The notes below the pieces were generated by a model. That model did not search any database. It was not told where the DNA came from and worked only from the letters and a program-made list of their open reading frames with translations. The translations under genes and the position numbers were made by a program. A stretch of 64,000 bases of DNA from Pempheris klunzingeri (Eukaryota; Chordata; Actinopteri; Acropomatiformes; Pempheridae): NCBI RefSeq assembly GCF_042242105.1, contig NC_092026.1:19998191-20062190 (forward strand), given 5' to 3'. Below, piece after piece: positions 21,884 to 34,775 of the stretch; within the stretch, counting starts at the first letter, position 1; each line of letters begins with the position of its first letter.

Positions 21884-24800
21884 TTACACGTTGCTGATTC
21901 GAACACTGAGAGGTGTTTCTCTGACCCGGCCACGGTCATCCCCTCTCTCCCTGTAGCTCTGCTCCAGACGAATCTTCTCTGGATCAGACACCTCAGGCAC
22001 AGTCCCACCCCCATTGCTCTGGTACCCATGCTGGGGGCTGGATGGTTTGAAGATTGGCGTGGTCTTGGTCTTGGCCACTTTGTCGAAGAAGGCAAAGTCC
22101 GCTACGTATTTGCCTGACGGGGAGAGGGAGACCACAGGGGGAAACTCATAGCCCCACAGAATCTCATCCGGCAGGTAGGAAGTACGAACCTGGCAGGTGG
22201 CGGAGGTTGGCTCAACTGTAGCGCTCATGATCACGAGCAGCTCGAAGTCCGCCAACTCTGGATCTGTCCAACCCCCACCTAGTGGAGGTAAATGAGATGG
22301 GAGGTGTTGGCACATTACATGTCTGGACTGCTTATCCTTAAGGATCTGCTGGGAAGTGGAGCCAAATGGGCAAGAGGCGGGGTTCACCCTGGACTGGTCG
22401 CCAGTCAATCACAGGACCAACACATTGAGACAAACAACCATTCGTGGACACATTCACAACTATGGGCAATTTAGAGTCACCAATTGACCTAATCTGCATG
22501 TCTTTGAATTGTGGGAGTAAGCCAAGGTATCTGGAGAAAACCCAAGTCCACACAGAAAAATGACTTTCTCACTGTGAGGCAACAGTGCTAAAAAATATCA
22601 AACTAAAAGTTGGAGCAGGCAGTTTATTTTTGGTGTCACTGGGCGAAAAATCCATAATAACTTTTCACAAAGCTGCAATTTAAGTATTCTGAGAGAAAAC
22701 TAGACTACTGCAACTCTTCTTGGCTCTGTTTTCAGGCTTTAGAAAATCTAGCCTGTGACGTCTGATCCTCTCAGAGAGAGAGAGCATTCCTATTGGCTGT
22801 TCTACAAACCCACATGCGTGTGCACCTCCCTTCAGATGCCAGTGAAAGCTTGATTCAGTGGTGGGGAGTCCTGCCAAAAAGGCTGCTATTCTAGCATTGG
22901 CAGCATCTGTCTACACTGCCAAGCAACCCAAACATAGATAGATGAACTTATCAAACAGAGAGTCTAAAAGAGAGGCTGAAAATAAACGCAATAAAACATG
23001 AGCCAATATCAACAAAGAGTTTCAGAGAAGGAGTTAGATACCCGGCTGACTGCTTCATTTTCCTATAAAATCTAAATGTACTGCAGAGGTTTGTTTGGTT
23101 GTGTCATGGATGTAATGTTATTATAAGACCTCTTATAATGCATACATGGGTTGTGTACGTAGATTCACCATAAAATCAGGCGAAGAGTGGTTATGTTGAA
23201 TGTTGCTAATAGTTTAGCCTTCTGCTGATCGTAGCCAAAGGCTACAGCTAATTCAACTTAGTGTTTATGTAGCCTAGAGCCTCGAACACAGGAAGAAAGA
23301 AAAAAAAACAGGATGATAATTCTCATAGAATTGCTGCTACAGTATTACGGCATTGTGATCACAAACACAATCAGTTGAAGCTGCTAACTTTATTTTCCAG
23401 TACATATGAATCGTGTGTAAATTCCCATGCTTAAGACCCGTGCTCATCTGATGGGAGGGGTTTAGGATGGAGAGGGGTAAGCAAAGCGCTGCAGGAGGAA
23501 AGCTGTATTTTTCAAATTCTGGCTTATGAGCAGGACCCCATTTTGTTTGTCCTCATGAGCATTCATGATGCACATGCATGGACACGAAGGTGGTACAAAT
23601 TCCTGCCAATGACAGACATACATGTATTCAACAAGTTAAAAAAATGCCAGGAGTGGTATGAAACGAGAAAAAAAAAAAGGAAGTTAAAAGGGACTGAAAG
23701 GAAGAAAAAGAAAAAGTACATAGTGATGAAGTGAAGAAGAAATAGAGGAACAAAGGTGGGAAGGTAAAATGGCATACCCACTGCATTTCCTCGCATTCAT
23801 TTCACAATTAAGGGATGATCACAGATGGAAAATCTCAAGCTAAATATAAAAAAACCATAACTGCATTGTAAACCGGTATAATACTCAGTACATTCAACAA
23901 AGTGCCCTCTGAGCAAATACAGTGGCACACTCACAACCTACTACCACCACCCACCAAATATCCTGTCATCACCATTAAACTTACCCTTGGACGCCCAGGC
24001 TCGCAGGGGGCTGCTGTCATCGATGAGGTGGTAGAAGGTGAGGGGGAGGATTAGGAAGGGGCTGTCGCTGGATGTGTCCACTTGGAAGGGCACATTCCTC
24101 TGGTCCAAACGAACTGTCTCCCCTTCCTTGGTCAAGGACGTCTGGAGCAATTTTCCAGTCACCTGTTCAGAGTTTGACAGACCGGTGACACACATGAAAT
24201 GTAAACATACTGTCTTGTGATCTTTTTTAACTTCACTGCCAATTTGTTTGGGCAAACAAGCAGAATTTGTAGAAATTATGGAAATGTCTGATAATCAACC
24301 TCAATGCAAACTTACCTGACACCCAAGCAGGAGACTCTTGCGCATGTTGGCGACTCTGATCATCAGGCAGGGTCGGCCTTCATGGGTAGACACCACAGCA
24401 TGTTGGCTAAACTTCACTGTCTCACCTCGTTTCTTTGGCCGAGCGATCTTAACAGAGACAGTCCAGTCAGTTCTGGTTTCAGTCTGATCATCTTTGAAAA
24501 GACTTGTGTAACGGTGTTTCACTCAGCAAAGGAACAGATGAATGCACACTGCAAGACTTTGTGCACAGTTTTACTTGAGTTATTTGAGATAGGAGAACAT
24601 ACATCTGCTCATACTTTAATATCTCTCTGAAAGGTTCTCTGTTTTCACTATATCTCACATTGCAGCTGGATGTTTTATGTATTGGCTACCTTGGCCAGGA
24701 AGGTACCAGTGATGAAGATTTCCATCAGCATGGTGATAACCAACTGGACGATGAGGAGGATGATGGCAGCCGGACATTCCTCGGTGATGCAGCGGAAACC

Positions 24801-27000
24801 ATAACCAATGGTTGTCTGGGACTCCAGCGAGAAGAGGAAAGCCCCCGTTAGGGTCTGCATCTGCATTACGCAGGGTGTGTGGTTTGATGGAGGGTCAAAC
24901 TCTGGAGGAACATGTTTGAAAAGTTTATTGAAATTATTCTCATGTCTTATGTTAATACAACAGAATACAGTTTGTGTGCTCTTTTTTCTTTTAATTTATG
25001 TACAATTTATTGTGGGATGCTGGTGTCTCAAAAATTAAGTATTTTCAGGGCAGAATATGCAATATCATACTGATATGCATATATATTACACAGGACGTAG
25101 TTTTTACCCACACTCAGTTGAGCAAATGCTGGAAACATGAGTGACACCAGAGGAAGTGGGCAAGAGCAGATGTCTAAGTGAAGATTCAATTTTATCAGTT
25201 AGGTCAAAATTCTGTTCAGGAAATACTATAAACACCAACACATGTTCTCACAACACTGCTAGAACTAATGCTTGCCGTCACTGTAAGTGTATATATGAAT
25301 GTAGATGTGCAGTGTGGTAAAGACAATTAGACTGAGCTGATGGCATTATGTATTTTAATTCTATCGTACAAAGTATTAACTTATTGATACGATATCTACT
25401 AAAATTATGTTACAAAGCATCTCATGTACATAAAACTAATGAAACAGTGACAGCTTGAAAAGATTCATAAAAAACATGGTTGTTTTCAGACAACAGTTTC
25501 CAGCCGCCCCTGCAACACATCAGAGCCTGCATCATTTCAACATCATAACACCTCCTGGCAAGTGTTTGTATTCTCACTCATTTTTTTCAGTCTGCTTTCA
25601 TTGGTGTGAATGACACTGGAGTAGTTCATTGCGCATTTTTGTGCAACATTGTCAAATTGCATGTTTACTTAAGTATGAAAGCAAAAAAGTTTTGAAAAAA
25701 ATTTTATTTATTATTTAACGCTCAGAAACTCCCGCTCCCTTCAAACCAGTAATAAGGGCACGAGGAAAAAAACAATACAGAAATATGTCTGCCAAAACCT
25801 TGGCAGAAATAGTGTGTTCATGCAGACATAGTAAGAAGCTAATTGAGAAAATGTGATTTCAGAGAATTAAAAGGAAAATCAAAATAAATTCTTTATGCAT
25901 AATTACATTTTCTCTGGTATGATGTCTAAATTGGCTGTGAGGCAAGTTTAGCTTAATGGGCACAATTGGAACTGCAGATCAAGCAAATCAAAAGACCTCA
26001 GCCTGTATGTCAGTCTGATAGTTGGATGTGGAACACTAGACTCTAGTAACGCACATTTTTGGTTTTTTTACAATCACCTCTGCCACCAGTGCCACTTTAT
26101 ACGAAGGAAACCTTTGTTTTCTCTCATTTCCTGCCACTGACTCATATTGAGAGCACAAGAACTGAAATGTCCCTGGCACACACCACATCATCCTTTCCGT
26201 TCTCTACACACCACTGAAAGGTAACTATATTTGTGATGGATGTGGTGGGTGTGTATGTGACGTCATGGGATAAAGTGTCATGGGGATGTCAGATGTTTTA
26301 GGGCTCAAGTGGATAGATTTTACAAAATGTTATGTTATCTTTATCTGTAAAGACTGTACGTATACATTTACTAACTCAAAAAATTGTGGATTTAGTAATA
26401 CATTATTCTTTAAAAAGGGAGCACAACATTGTTTGATAACCAACTGCATATTTTTTCACCCACCCCTATGCAGATCTGAGATATCCACGAGATTTCTGCT
26501 TTTGTAATTCATAGTACTCAGCGGTTGCATCTAAGGTACTTTCTTTCAGAGACTACTGAGGATCAGCTACAGTGAGTGAATATGTTTTTCTATTTGTTGA
26601 CTTTTTCATAGGCTAACTGTCTGTTAACCTATGACCCCCCTCCTCCTTTCTCACCAAGCAGGTCTCCATGCACCAGTGCCACCAGATACCACAGCACCCC
26701 GAACAGGAACCAGGTCCCCGCAAACGTGGCGGTGAACAAGAAGAACTTGTAGCGCCACTGCATGTCCAGAAATGTTGTCCAGAGATCACGCATGTACAGA
26801 GCACTTCGCCCGCTGACATGCTCGATGCGTACGTTGCTACGCCCATCTTTGGACAGGACACGCCTCCTCTTCCTCAGAGTCCCGCCACCACCGGATATGC
26901 CACCACCCAGCAAGGGCTTTAAAACATCTGTCTGCGTCTGGGAGTGGCAAACCTTCTGAGGGGAGGTGCTACGAGAGGAAGGAGGTGTGGCAGATGTCAT
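21884..27000 (-). CDS. kcnj10: Kir4.1 inward-rectifier potassium channel
   Basis: Plasma-membrane inward-rectifier K+ channel subunit, known in glia and epithelia for potassium buffering. Coding exons: 27000-26655, 24901-24690, 24447-24316, 24162-23985 and 22278-21884. Phases 1,0,0,1 agree and the total is 421 codons including the stop (420 aa; the human protein is 379). Landmarks: slide helix and M1 ([16 protein letters not shown], about 72-112), pore helix and selectivity filter TIGYG (146-150), M2 with the rectification glutamate (LMEIF, E176), PIP2-region ARPKKR, then the cytoplasmic domain with [23 protein letters not shown] and [12 protein letters not shown]. The C-terminus LSVRISNV ends in a PDZ-binding SNV motif like Kir4.1, which favours kcnj10 over kcnj15. 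The N-terminus has an extra Gly-rich stretch. The human coding region is one exon, so four coding introns are unusual. Which teleost ohnologue this is (a or b) cannot be told. Confidence 0.92.
22328..22590 (+). repeat. Fish interspersed repeat (copy 2)
   Basis: Same family and orientation as 8504-8842, with 'gcttatccttaaggatctgc', 'tggactggtcgccagtcaat', 'gggcaatttagagtcaccaa' and 'ggagaaaaccc'. It lies in intron 4 of kcnj10, immediately next to the acceptor of exon 5. Confidence 0.65.
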
Positions 27001-28990
27001 CTGGTGAAGACAAACAAAAGCAGTTAAAGAAAAGTTAAATCATTTATCTGATTAAATATCCAGTGCTGTTAATAGACTGAGTCTGGTTTGTTTAGGGCGA
27101 ACTGGGACGCTTTTAATTAAGCTTACAGAACAAAGATAGATTGATTTTTTAAATATCAGATTTCACAAGATCAGCAGTATCCTATGATCTGATTAAGATT
27201 ATGGGAACTCCCTGTAGCATTTGGGGAAAGCTAGAAACTGCCGGTGATGACTGAAGATTTTGGAACTTCCCCAGCAGTCCCCTGCTCTCATTCTCAGGGG
27301 GTATTTATCTAAAATGACTCTAAATGATACCTCAATCCAAAATTGTGATTCATTTTTTTCAAGATATGTAGCAAAATAAAATATGAGTTAATGTGAAACT
27401 GGTCATTTGAATTACAAAGAAAAAAAACGTAAAAAATTAAATTAACAGTTGCTTATCAAAAACAATTACCACAATTTTAATCAGTAAAGCAAGTCAAAAG
27501 AGATCTGAAAGGCCATGCACACCCATGTTTTTGATTACTACGACCAATTCAGTTGCAACCGAGAGTTGTGGACTTAATCTAAATTGGACACTCCCATTAC
27601 TTCAATGTCAAGTCAACAGAATCAGAAAAGACATGCTAAAAAAATAAGGTGCTAGCAAGTATTTTCCTGGGAATTGGGAGTACATTTTGCCAAATGTTTC
27701 CTAGTGTAAATGGTGGGATTCAAATTCCTGGTATTCAGCTCTAGTACATAGTCCTGAGAGGAGGTCTAACCACCCAGAATAAGTAAAAAGAACTGGGTGG
27801 ATGTACTGTGTGTGTGGTTCTCAGTCTTCTGGCCTCTGTCATGAATTTGGAAGTGTTCTTGAACTGTGTAGATTTTAGGGATTGTGCTCAGTGCTGTCTT
27901 GTCAGTAGATTTGAAGCCAAAATCATAAGTGGGGGGGTCAAATACAACCACAACAGCTGATTCTAATGGCCTGAGAGAACTGTGATTCAACCCCCAAAAG
28001 GACAACTCTCTTCAAGCATTAAGGTCTCAGTCTGATTAATACACAGTATATGGTATAAAGTGTTTTCTGACAATGTTTGAAGGCCAGAGTATTTGTAGCT
28101 GCCCCAAATGCCAACACTCAATGGCAGGGCCAAAAAGCTGGCAACACACAATAAATTGTAAAAAATTCCAATAATGATGGACATTTTTTAAACAGTCTGT
28201 CCTCGGGGGCATTCACGATGTTGCACTAGGTTACACATTTGAAAAGGGATGGCAGTCATTGTGTGAAGACTGAAAAAGAGAAGTTCAAATCCTCCCTTTC
28301 TTCTCATCACCGTACACCTGGCCTATTGCTGTCTGTGGGCATACTTGCGGTATTGTTCTGAAAATTTGCAAAAACAGTATCTCTATTACAACACTGGAAA
28401 GGCAGGGGGATTTCAACTGCTGTCTCATTCATTTGAAGCATACTGAGGCCCTTAGCTTGTCTTCAGTGTAAAAATCATTAACACATGAGAGGAAGTGACA
28501 ACAACAACTTGTAACAGCTTGAAATTTGTTTTTCAATTGATTTTGACATTTGTCATTTAGAGAAACAACAAAAACCTCATTGGTTTCAACGCTTCCGGTG
28601 TGCCACAGAAATATGAAGCAACTGCAACTTGTGCAAACACTTCTCATTTTGAATATGCAGCTAATGACAAGGCATTTTTCTCTTTTTGGGGGGCATGGTT
28701 TAGTACTTAGGTTGAAAGCTAGAAAGATTCATTTATAAAACAGATTCAGAAAATAATGACAACCAAGAAGATTAGGGACATAATAATACTAGTGCATGTC
28801 AGTAGCACATTGTCTCAAAAGCAGTTGATAACCACAGGCCACAGTCTAGTCTGAGAACCACATAACTAAACATGTACACCAAGAACACATGAAACACTGA
28901 GGTGTGACAAGAAAAGAAAAATAGCCCGTCAGACCTGAGTAATACGAGTGCCACTGCCTATTCAAATAAGTTATTTAAAAGGTTTTTAAG
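27001..28990. other. Intergenic upstream of kcnj10
   Basis: No supportable gene. Non-coding 5' exons of kcnj10 may lie here or farther right, but none could be identified with confidence. Confidence 0.5.
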
Positions 28991-29425
28991 CAAGTGGCCA
29001 TGTTTTTAGCTCCACTGGCTGGTCAGAGAGTCTCTAAGGATGATCCAGTGAAACATTTTGTCAACTATCAAATGAATTGCCATGAAATTTTGGTCCCCCG
29101 ATGTTGAATCCTAATGACTTCAGTGATCCCCTGACTTTTCCTGGAGCACATATTCAGGTTTCAATTCAAATTTCAGTTTATAACTAAATACCTGCAAGAC
29201 CAATACCTTCCCATCAGCCTCAGCCCTTCTCTGTGTTGCCGTTAAGTAGCAAATGTTAGCTTCCTAACATGCTAAACTAAGATGGTGAACATAGTAAACA
29301 CTTACTGCTAAAGATATTAGCATTGTCGTTTTGAGCCTGTGAGGGTGACAACTTAACTGTACTTAACTGTGAGCACTAAGGATTAAAATTAAACTTTGTA
29401 CATTTTAATCCATCTTTCAAGTTGT
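28990..29425 (+). repeat. Fish interspersed repeat
   Basis: Phrases such as 'attgccatgaaattttggtc', 'gttgaatcctaatgacttca', 'gatcccctgacttttcc' and 'aacatgctaaactaagatgg' belong to a common teleost repeat. A reverse-orientation copy of the same family lies at about 38410-38638. Confidence 0.55.
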
Positions 29426-29619
29426 TTGTTACAAGTAGAAGTGAAGCTTTATACTTGAGCTGGATTCCCATTAGGTGTCAATTACAGGATAAAGTACTTG
29501 ATAAGATGTCTGAATGCTGACAAAAAATAGATCAGTCCGCTCAGTCTTTAATGACACATTTGGACAGACTGGGGAACTGATCTTACACACAGAAACCATT
29601 TGATAGTATAGTACATATT

Positions 29620-30000
29620 CTGCTCATTTTGAAGTTCATTCCTGTATGTGGAGGTCCTACCAGAGCAGGTTTACATGGTTTAATGCTCCGTTTTAGAAGA
29701 ACAGAACAGTCTGCGTACTTTGCTCTGACATCTTCATGTTACCAGGAGCTGGCAGAAGTGAGGAAAAAACAATGGTGGATTCAGGAGACTTTCAGTGAGA
29801 GGGGGACATATGATCCACAGACCCCTTATGACATCACAAAGGGAGCCAAATCTAAACGGTGTATTTTCACACACATTTCTTGAAAGATGGAGCAGGAGAA
29901 ACAGAGAGAGGATCGTAATTTCTGTAGGCACACCAGAGACACACATTTATGTTGAAAAGACCTTAAAAAGTGGATTTTGCATAATATGGGACCTTTAATA
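29620..30000 (+). mobile_element. Non-autonomous DNA element, same family as 53456-53709
   Basis: Contains 'catattctgctcattttgaa', 'cccttatgacatcacaaagg', 'gagccaaatctaaacgg' and ends 'gcataatatgggacctttaa'. The right half matches the element at 53456-53709, where both ends are clear. The left terminal repeat here is decayed (near 'gtacatattctgctc'). Confidence 0.6.
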
Positions 30001-30700
30001 TAGACCTGCAAAAAGTGCATGTGTGTTAGTGTAATATTTATGTTTTTAGTGTTTTACACTGTGGGATCTTTGCATGAATGTGTGCCCTTATCAGAACACT
30101 GAGATGTAGTTCACCCTGTTACACACAGACAGACAGTTACTGTATCTCCACACATTTGACACGCTCACTTACGTCCAACAAATCACGAAGGCCAGTAGGG
30201 AGAGGATAACCCACAAAAGAGGAAGATAAGGACGGAGGAAAGAGAAAAGGACAAAGAGCAGAATTAGGATGAAGATTCACTGCATTAATCCAACAAACCA
30301 TCCACACAGAGTCTTATTTGTCAGCTGGAGAAGAGAGGAGAAACGTCAATGAGTCAATTAAGGTAGAAAATCTTTGTTCGAAAGTCGGACGTTTATCTAG
30401 ATAAACATTTTCAAAGGCCTCACCGCTGATTCTAACTAGAGAGGCCTTTAATGGACAAAGAGTGAACTTCTGACTGGTAACTGGAGAAGACGGTAAGAGT
30501 TTGGTAGGAAAAGGGCCAAAGTTTGGCTTTCTGGATGCCCTGCTCAGGACTTTTTTCAGCCTGGCTCAGGGGTCCTTTTGCAATCTTTATCTCAGGTTTT
30601 TCTTGCTGCTTTATACACTAGATCCTCACAAAGTCTCCCTGTTTCTCTTTGTAACACACAGTAATGAAGAACATAAAATTCTACCTGATGAAAAAGTTGC
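30001..30700. other. Intergenic, nothing recognised
   Basis: No gene, no clear repeat family. Confidence 0.45.
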
Positions 30701-30711
30701 TGTTAGCGGTG

Positions 30712-31562
30712 CACTGTATGGCCAAAAGTATATGGACACCTAACGTGACTGGTGAATATCTTATTCAAGCTTTCTCTCAAGGATTTTGGAGCCTGACTGC
30801 AGGGATTGGCTACCATTCAGTCACATGATCATTAGGTGATGGGTGGTAAGAGGTGATGAAAGAAGTACTCACATCCTTTACACATGTGTAAGTACCACTA
30901 CAGCAATGTAAAAATACTCCATTACAAGCTAAAGTAAAAGTACAAAAGTATAATAGGCTAAATACTTGAAGAATCAACAGTATTTCTACAGAAAAATGTT
31001 CCCTGTGACTGATATATTACATTATTAGATTGTTAATATTACTATTCAATGCTTAAGCAGCATTTATATCCAGTGCAGTGGTGCAGATGTCATGAGGTGG
31101 ATACTGGGTTGGAAAAGAAGAAATAAAAATGTTCCGCTTAACAAATTTATATTCAGTTTTTTTCTCTAATCTTTATGTTTTTGTGAAATTTTGGATAATT
31201 TTAGCTCTTACAGCTTTGAACAAAAATTAGATTATAGAAATTAAATAAAGTAGCATCAAATGAAAATGCTGAAGTGAAGTACAATTTGCTTTTATTTTAC
31301 TGTGCTTGCTCACAGTGTACTTAATTACTTTCCACCATCAAGGCCTGGCTCGCAGTCGTCGCATTTCAGTTCATCCCAAAGGTGCTTGACCAGTCAAGTT
31401 CTTCCACACCAAACATGAAAACCTTGCATTGCACACAAGGGCAAACTTGTTATAGACTTCCCTCATTGGGACCTAAAGGATTTAGCCTAAATTATATTCA
31501 AAAACCTAAAGTACACAAAAGTATAAAGATGGGAGTGTCCACATACTTTTGGCCATATAGTA
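30712..31562. mobile_element. Tc1/mariner-type MITE with nested insertion
   Basis: The left end 'tatggccaaaagtatatgga' (from about 30717) and right end 'catacttttggccatatag' (to about 31560) form inverted terminal repeats of the fish Tc1-like type. The interior between about 30850 and 31345 looks like a second element, with 'gaagtactcacatccttta' near its left end and 'tacttaattactttccacca' at its right end. Confidence 0.6.
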
Positions 31563-32152
31563 CAAATCAAAATAGCTTCTATGCCATGCTGATCATGGAT
31601 TACATAACCAATTAGCTTTAATTACATCACAGTTTTGTGATTATGCAAAGGCGAGCCCCTCAAAAGTTTCATAATTACAATGACACCATTGAAAACTTCA
31701 CTCTTTCAGCTCTGTCTCGCCCTCTCACCCAATTTTCTCTCGACACTCAAACACACTAACATGTTGAAGAAAAAAACCCACAAATCCCACTGCAGGCACA
31801 TATCAGATAACTAACGGAGCAAATGTGAGTAAAGGAGAGTGAAATGAGGGAAATATTTTTGACCAACCTCTCCAGTAGGATGTATTCCATCTCCATGGTA
31901 ACACGGCAACTTTACTGTACTTCCCTGCCTCAGTGAGTCGAATCCAAAAACTGAATCAAAACTTTTTCTTTTGCCAAACAAAGGGGCGCTGAATGTTTTC
32001 CTGATCTCTGTCTCTCTCTCCCTCCCTACTTTCCTCTTTCTCTCTCCTTCCTTCCCTCTCTCTCTCTCCTCTGTGTACACAGGAATGCTTTGTTTGGAGC
32101 TAAGATAAAAGAGACAAAAGACACCATTGACAAAAACGACTCTGTGTCCATC

Positions 32153-32192
<40 letters not shown>

Positions 32193-32331
32193 TGTGATTA
32201 TGTGAGAGTGGGATTGCAATTACATGTGTATTTCTGTATGTGTGTGTGAGTGACTGTAGGTGTACATGTGCCATTTTGTATGCATGTCTGTGTGCAATTA
32301 TTTGAAAGTAGCGCATACAATTATACGTGTA

Positions 32332-32371
<40 letters not shown>

Positions 32372-32600
32372 CGTGCGTGTGCGTGTGTGAGATGAGTGAA
32401 GGGAAAAACGAGAGAGCGGAAGAGAGGAAGGGAGAGAGAAAGAGATTTGTGACAAAAGGCCCTCGTTAGTATTCTGGAGTGAGGAGTAATCCCCCTCCAT
32501 CTCTCCTTCTCTGTCTCCCTCTCACACACACACACACTTTTTCTTTCTCTCCCCCTTCCCTTCTTTATCTTTCTTTTCTTCTTTTACTTAAATCAATTTC
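31563..32600. repeat. Microsatellite-rich stretch
   Basis: Pyrimidine-rich CT tracts (about 32005-32070), a (GT)n array at about 32155-32188, and a second (GT)n/(GC)GT array at about 32333-32390. Long open frames here are produced by the repeats and are not genes. Confidence 0.75.
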
Positions 32601-34180
32601 ACTTTATTGGCACTAACAGAAACATATAAGGCATCTAAATAAGGAAATAACATCCCAAGTTTCTGTTACTTCATGTGTAAACATTTGTTTAGCAGAAAAT
32701 GACTCCTCTGAACCTCCGTCTCCCTGTTTCCCTCTCTTTCACTTGCTGCATCATCAACTTTTCATGTACTAAATACTCTGGTACTGGTAAGAATGCAGTA
32801 AAGGTAATCTTGCATTAAAAAAAAATCTAAAAAGTAAACTACAGACTTTTTAAGAAAGCATAAATCACTTCTTGATTGATTTATTCTTTTAATTTGAAGC
32901 CTGAAACACACTAACTAACAATCATCAAGTATAAAAGCACAGTTGTATCAGTGAGTTATTCCCATTGTGCTCCTCCTATGACTCAGAAATAAAATAACTT
33001 TTTAGTTTAATTGATATTGTGGTCATGTTTGTGTGGCATTGTGGTCTTGTTTCCCAACTTTTTTGAACTTACTACACTGCAGCAAACGGCACAATGAAGC
33101 GGCAAATCAAGCATTAAATAAATGTCATGTCAATTTCTATCCATAATTTTTAAGGCTTCATTCTATTTTCTCTGCTGCACTTTGAGCATACATAGCGTAT
33201 GTGTATTTCACAACTACGGAATAAATAAGCTGACAGTATTTGTTGAGCTAGGTGCTGATGATATTTTAACACCGCCTCATTTATCTCTGATGCTCTTGCT
33301 GTTGTCACACGTGGAAGAGCAGCCTCTGAAACTTTGCATCAAGCTCTACAGATCTCTGCATCAAACAATATGAGGGAGGATTGTTTAGAGGAAAATATCA
33401 AACAGATAAACTGTGAGCTTGAACTGTGAACAAGTCAGTGATCATCATGAGGAAAATGACCAATATCCGCTCATTTCATTGCCGACATTATTTATGCAGC
33501 TTTCATCATTTTGATGCTACTTACTGTTGTGTCATTTGCGGCCATCAGCCTAGAAAAAGATCCCTCCACCGTAATGAGTTGTTAAATTAAAAGTAATGTG
33601 AGTTCTGTGAGCCTGGAGGTGACCTCAAATTAATTTAAAAGACCGACATTGATTCAAATTAGAAATACAAAAATAGATTTGTATGAGATTTTTATCTAAT
33701 CGATCGTTTACTATTTTTCAAACAGTGAAATATAAAATGTACCAGTAGAAATAATACAATGTAAATGCATATTTAAATATATAGTTGATAATAAATTAAA
33801 CATAACATCAATTAATAAATCAGAACTTTAAATTCATCACAATATGCATATGTACTTTCTGGATTAATCATTATCCAGGTAGGAACAAATGAGAAACTTA
33901 CCTTGATTGTATAAGAAAGATTTTTTTTTTTCTCATTTTACAAAACAAACTATTTTTATATATTTCTTAAACATTTTCATTGCATACTGCTGAGTAATTT
34001 GCCTACCTTTTCCAGTTGGGATTGCAATCTAATTGACCCGTGCAGAGTGGAATTAGGAGCCCGGAGCCTCAGCCTTTCCTCCACATGTCTGCTTTGTTGT
34101 CATACGCATGCTCACACGACACAACTGGGACTGTAAAACTTCAGCAGCCTGCGTCCCTCGACACTGATACACCATTGAGG
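32601..34180. other. Intergenic, nothing recognised
   Basis: AT-rich non-coding DNA with no domain-bearing frame. Confidence 0.5.
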
Positions 34181-34289
34181 TGAATTATGGAGACAGTCAT
34201 TGGCTCTTCAGGCTCCTGTTTCTGACCCAAACTGCTCGCAAATTCTTCCCAGAGAGACAGGACTTGGCTTTATAAGAGGCAACTCTCTC

Positions 34290-34775
34290 GCACACACACA
34301 CACTTTTACTCTTTCCCTCCGTCTCTCTCTCTCCCACACTACTGAATTCCCGTTGTGTCCTGCTCACGACTGTGTAATTGCGATAATAATTGATCGCCAC
34401 TCCCCCCCCCCCTCAGTCCAGTATCAGAATAGCACGAGGGACCACAAAAGCATCACACTGCGGCCTTGAAAATTGTCCTGAAAGAATGAGGTTCCATTTT
34501 TTTTTTCATCATGTTTTGTTGTATTGTATTGTTGACACTCCTCCTCACCCAACAACTAAATGTATAATGTCCGAAAATGTGTATAAAACCTCACTCACAC
34601 ACACACACACACACACACACACAGATAGATGCACATGTTTGGGGCCTCATATGCACAATCTCCACAAATGAACTCGGGCACGCGCCAACAAACAGCCCCA
34701 GCAGGACACCCCCTGCAGCACACACACACACACAAAAACACACACACAAACACACACACTCTTTTAGGGGGCACC
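34290..34775. repeat. (AC)n-rich microsatellite region
   Basis: (CA)n runs near 34290, 34596-34622 and 34718-34760, with CT-rich tracts. The overlapping frames are repeat artefacts. Confidence 0.75.

Noticed and set aside
22292-22474. Plus-strand open frame opposite kcnj10
   Set aside because: Lies in an interspersed repeat and antisense to an intron; no coding signature.
32026-32535. 169-codon minus-strand open frame rich in His-Thr repeats
   Set aside because: Produced by (GT)n and CT-rich microsatellites; no domain or splice support.
34017-34080. 5' non-coding exon of kcnj10 on the minus strand
   Set aside because: There is a donor-like AAAAG|GTAGGC, but no other evidence ties it to kcnj10; too weak to list.
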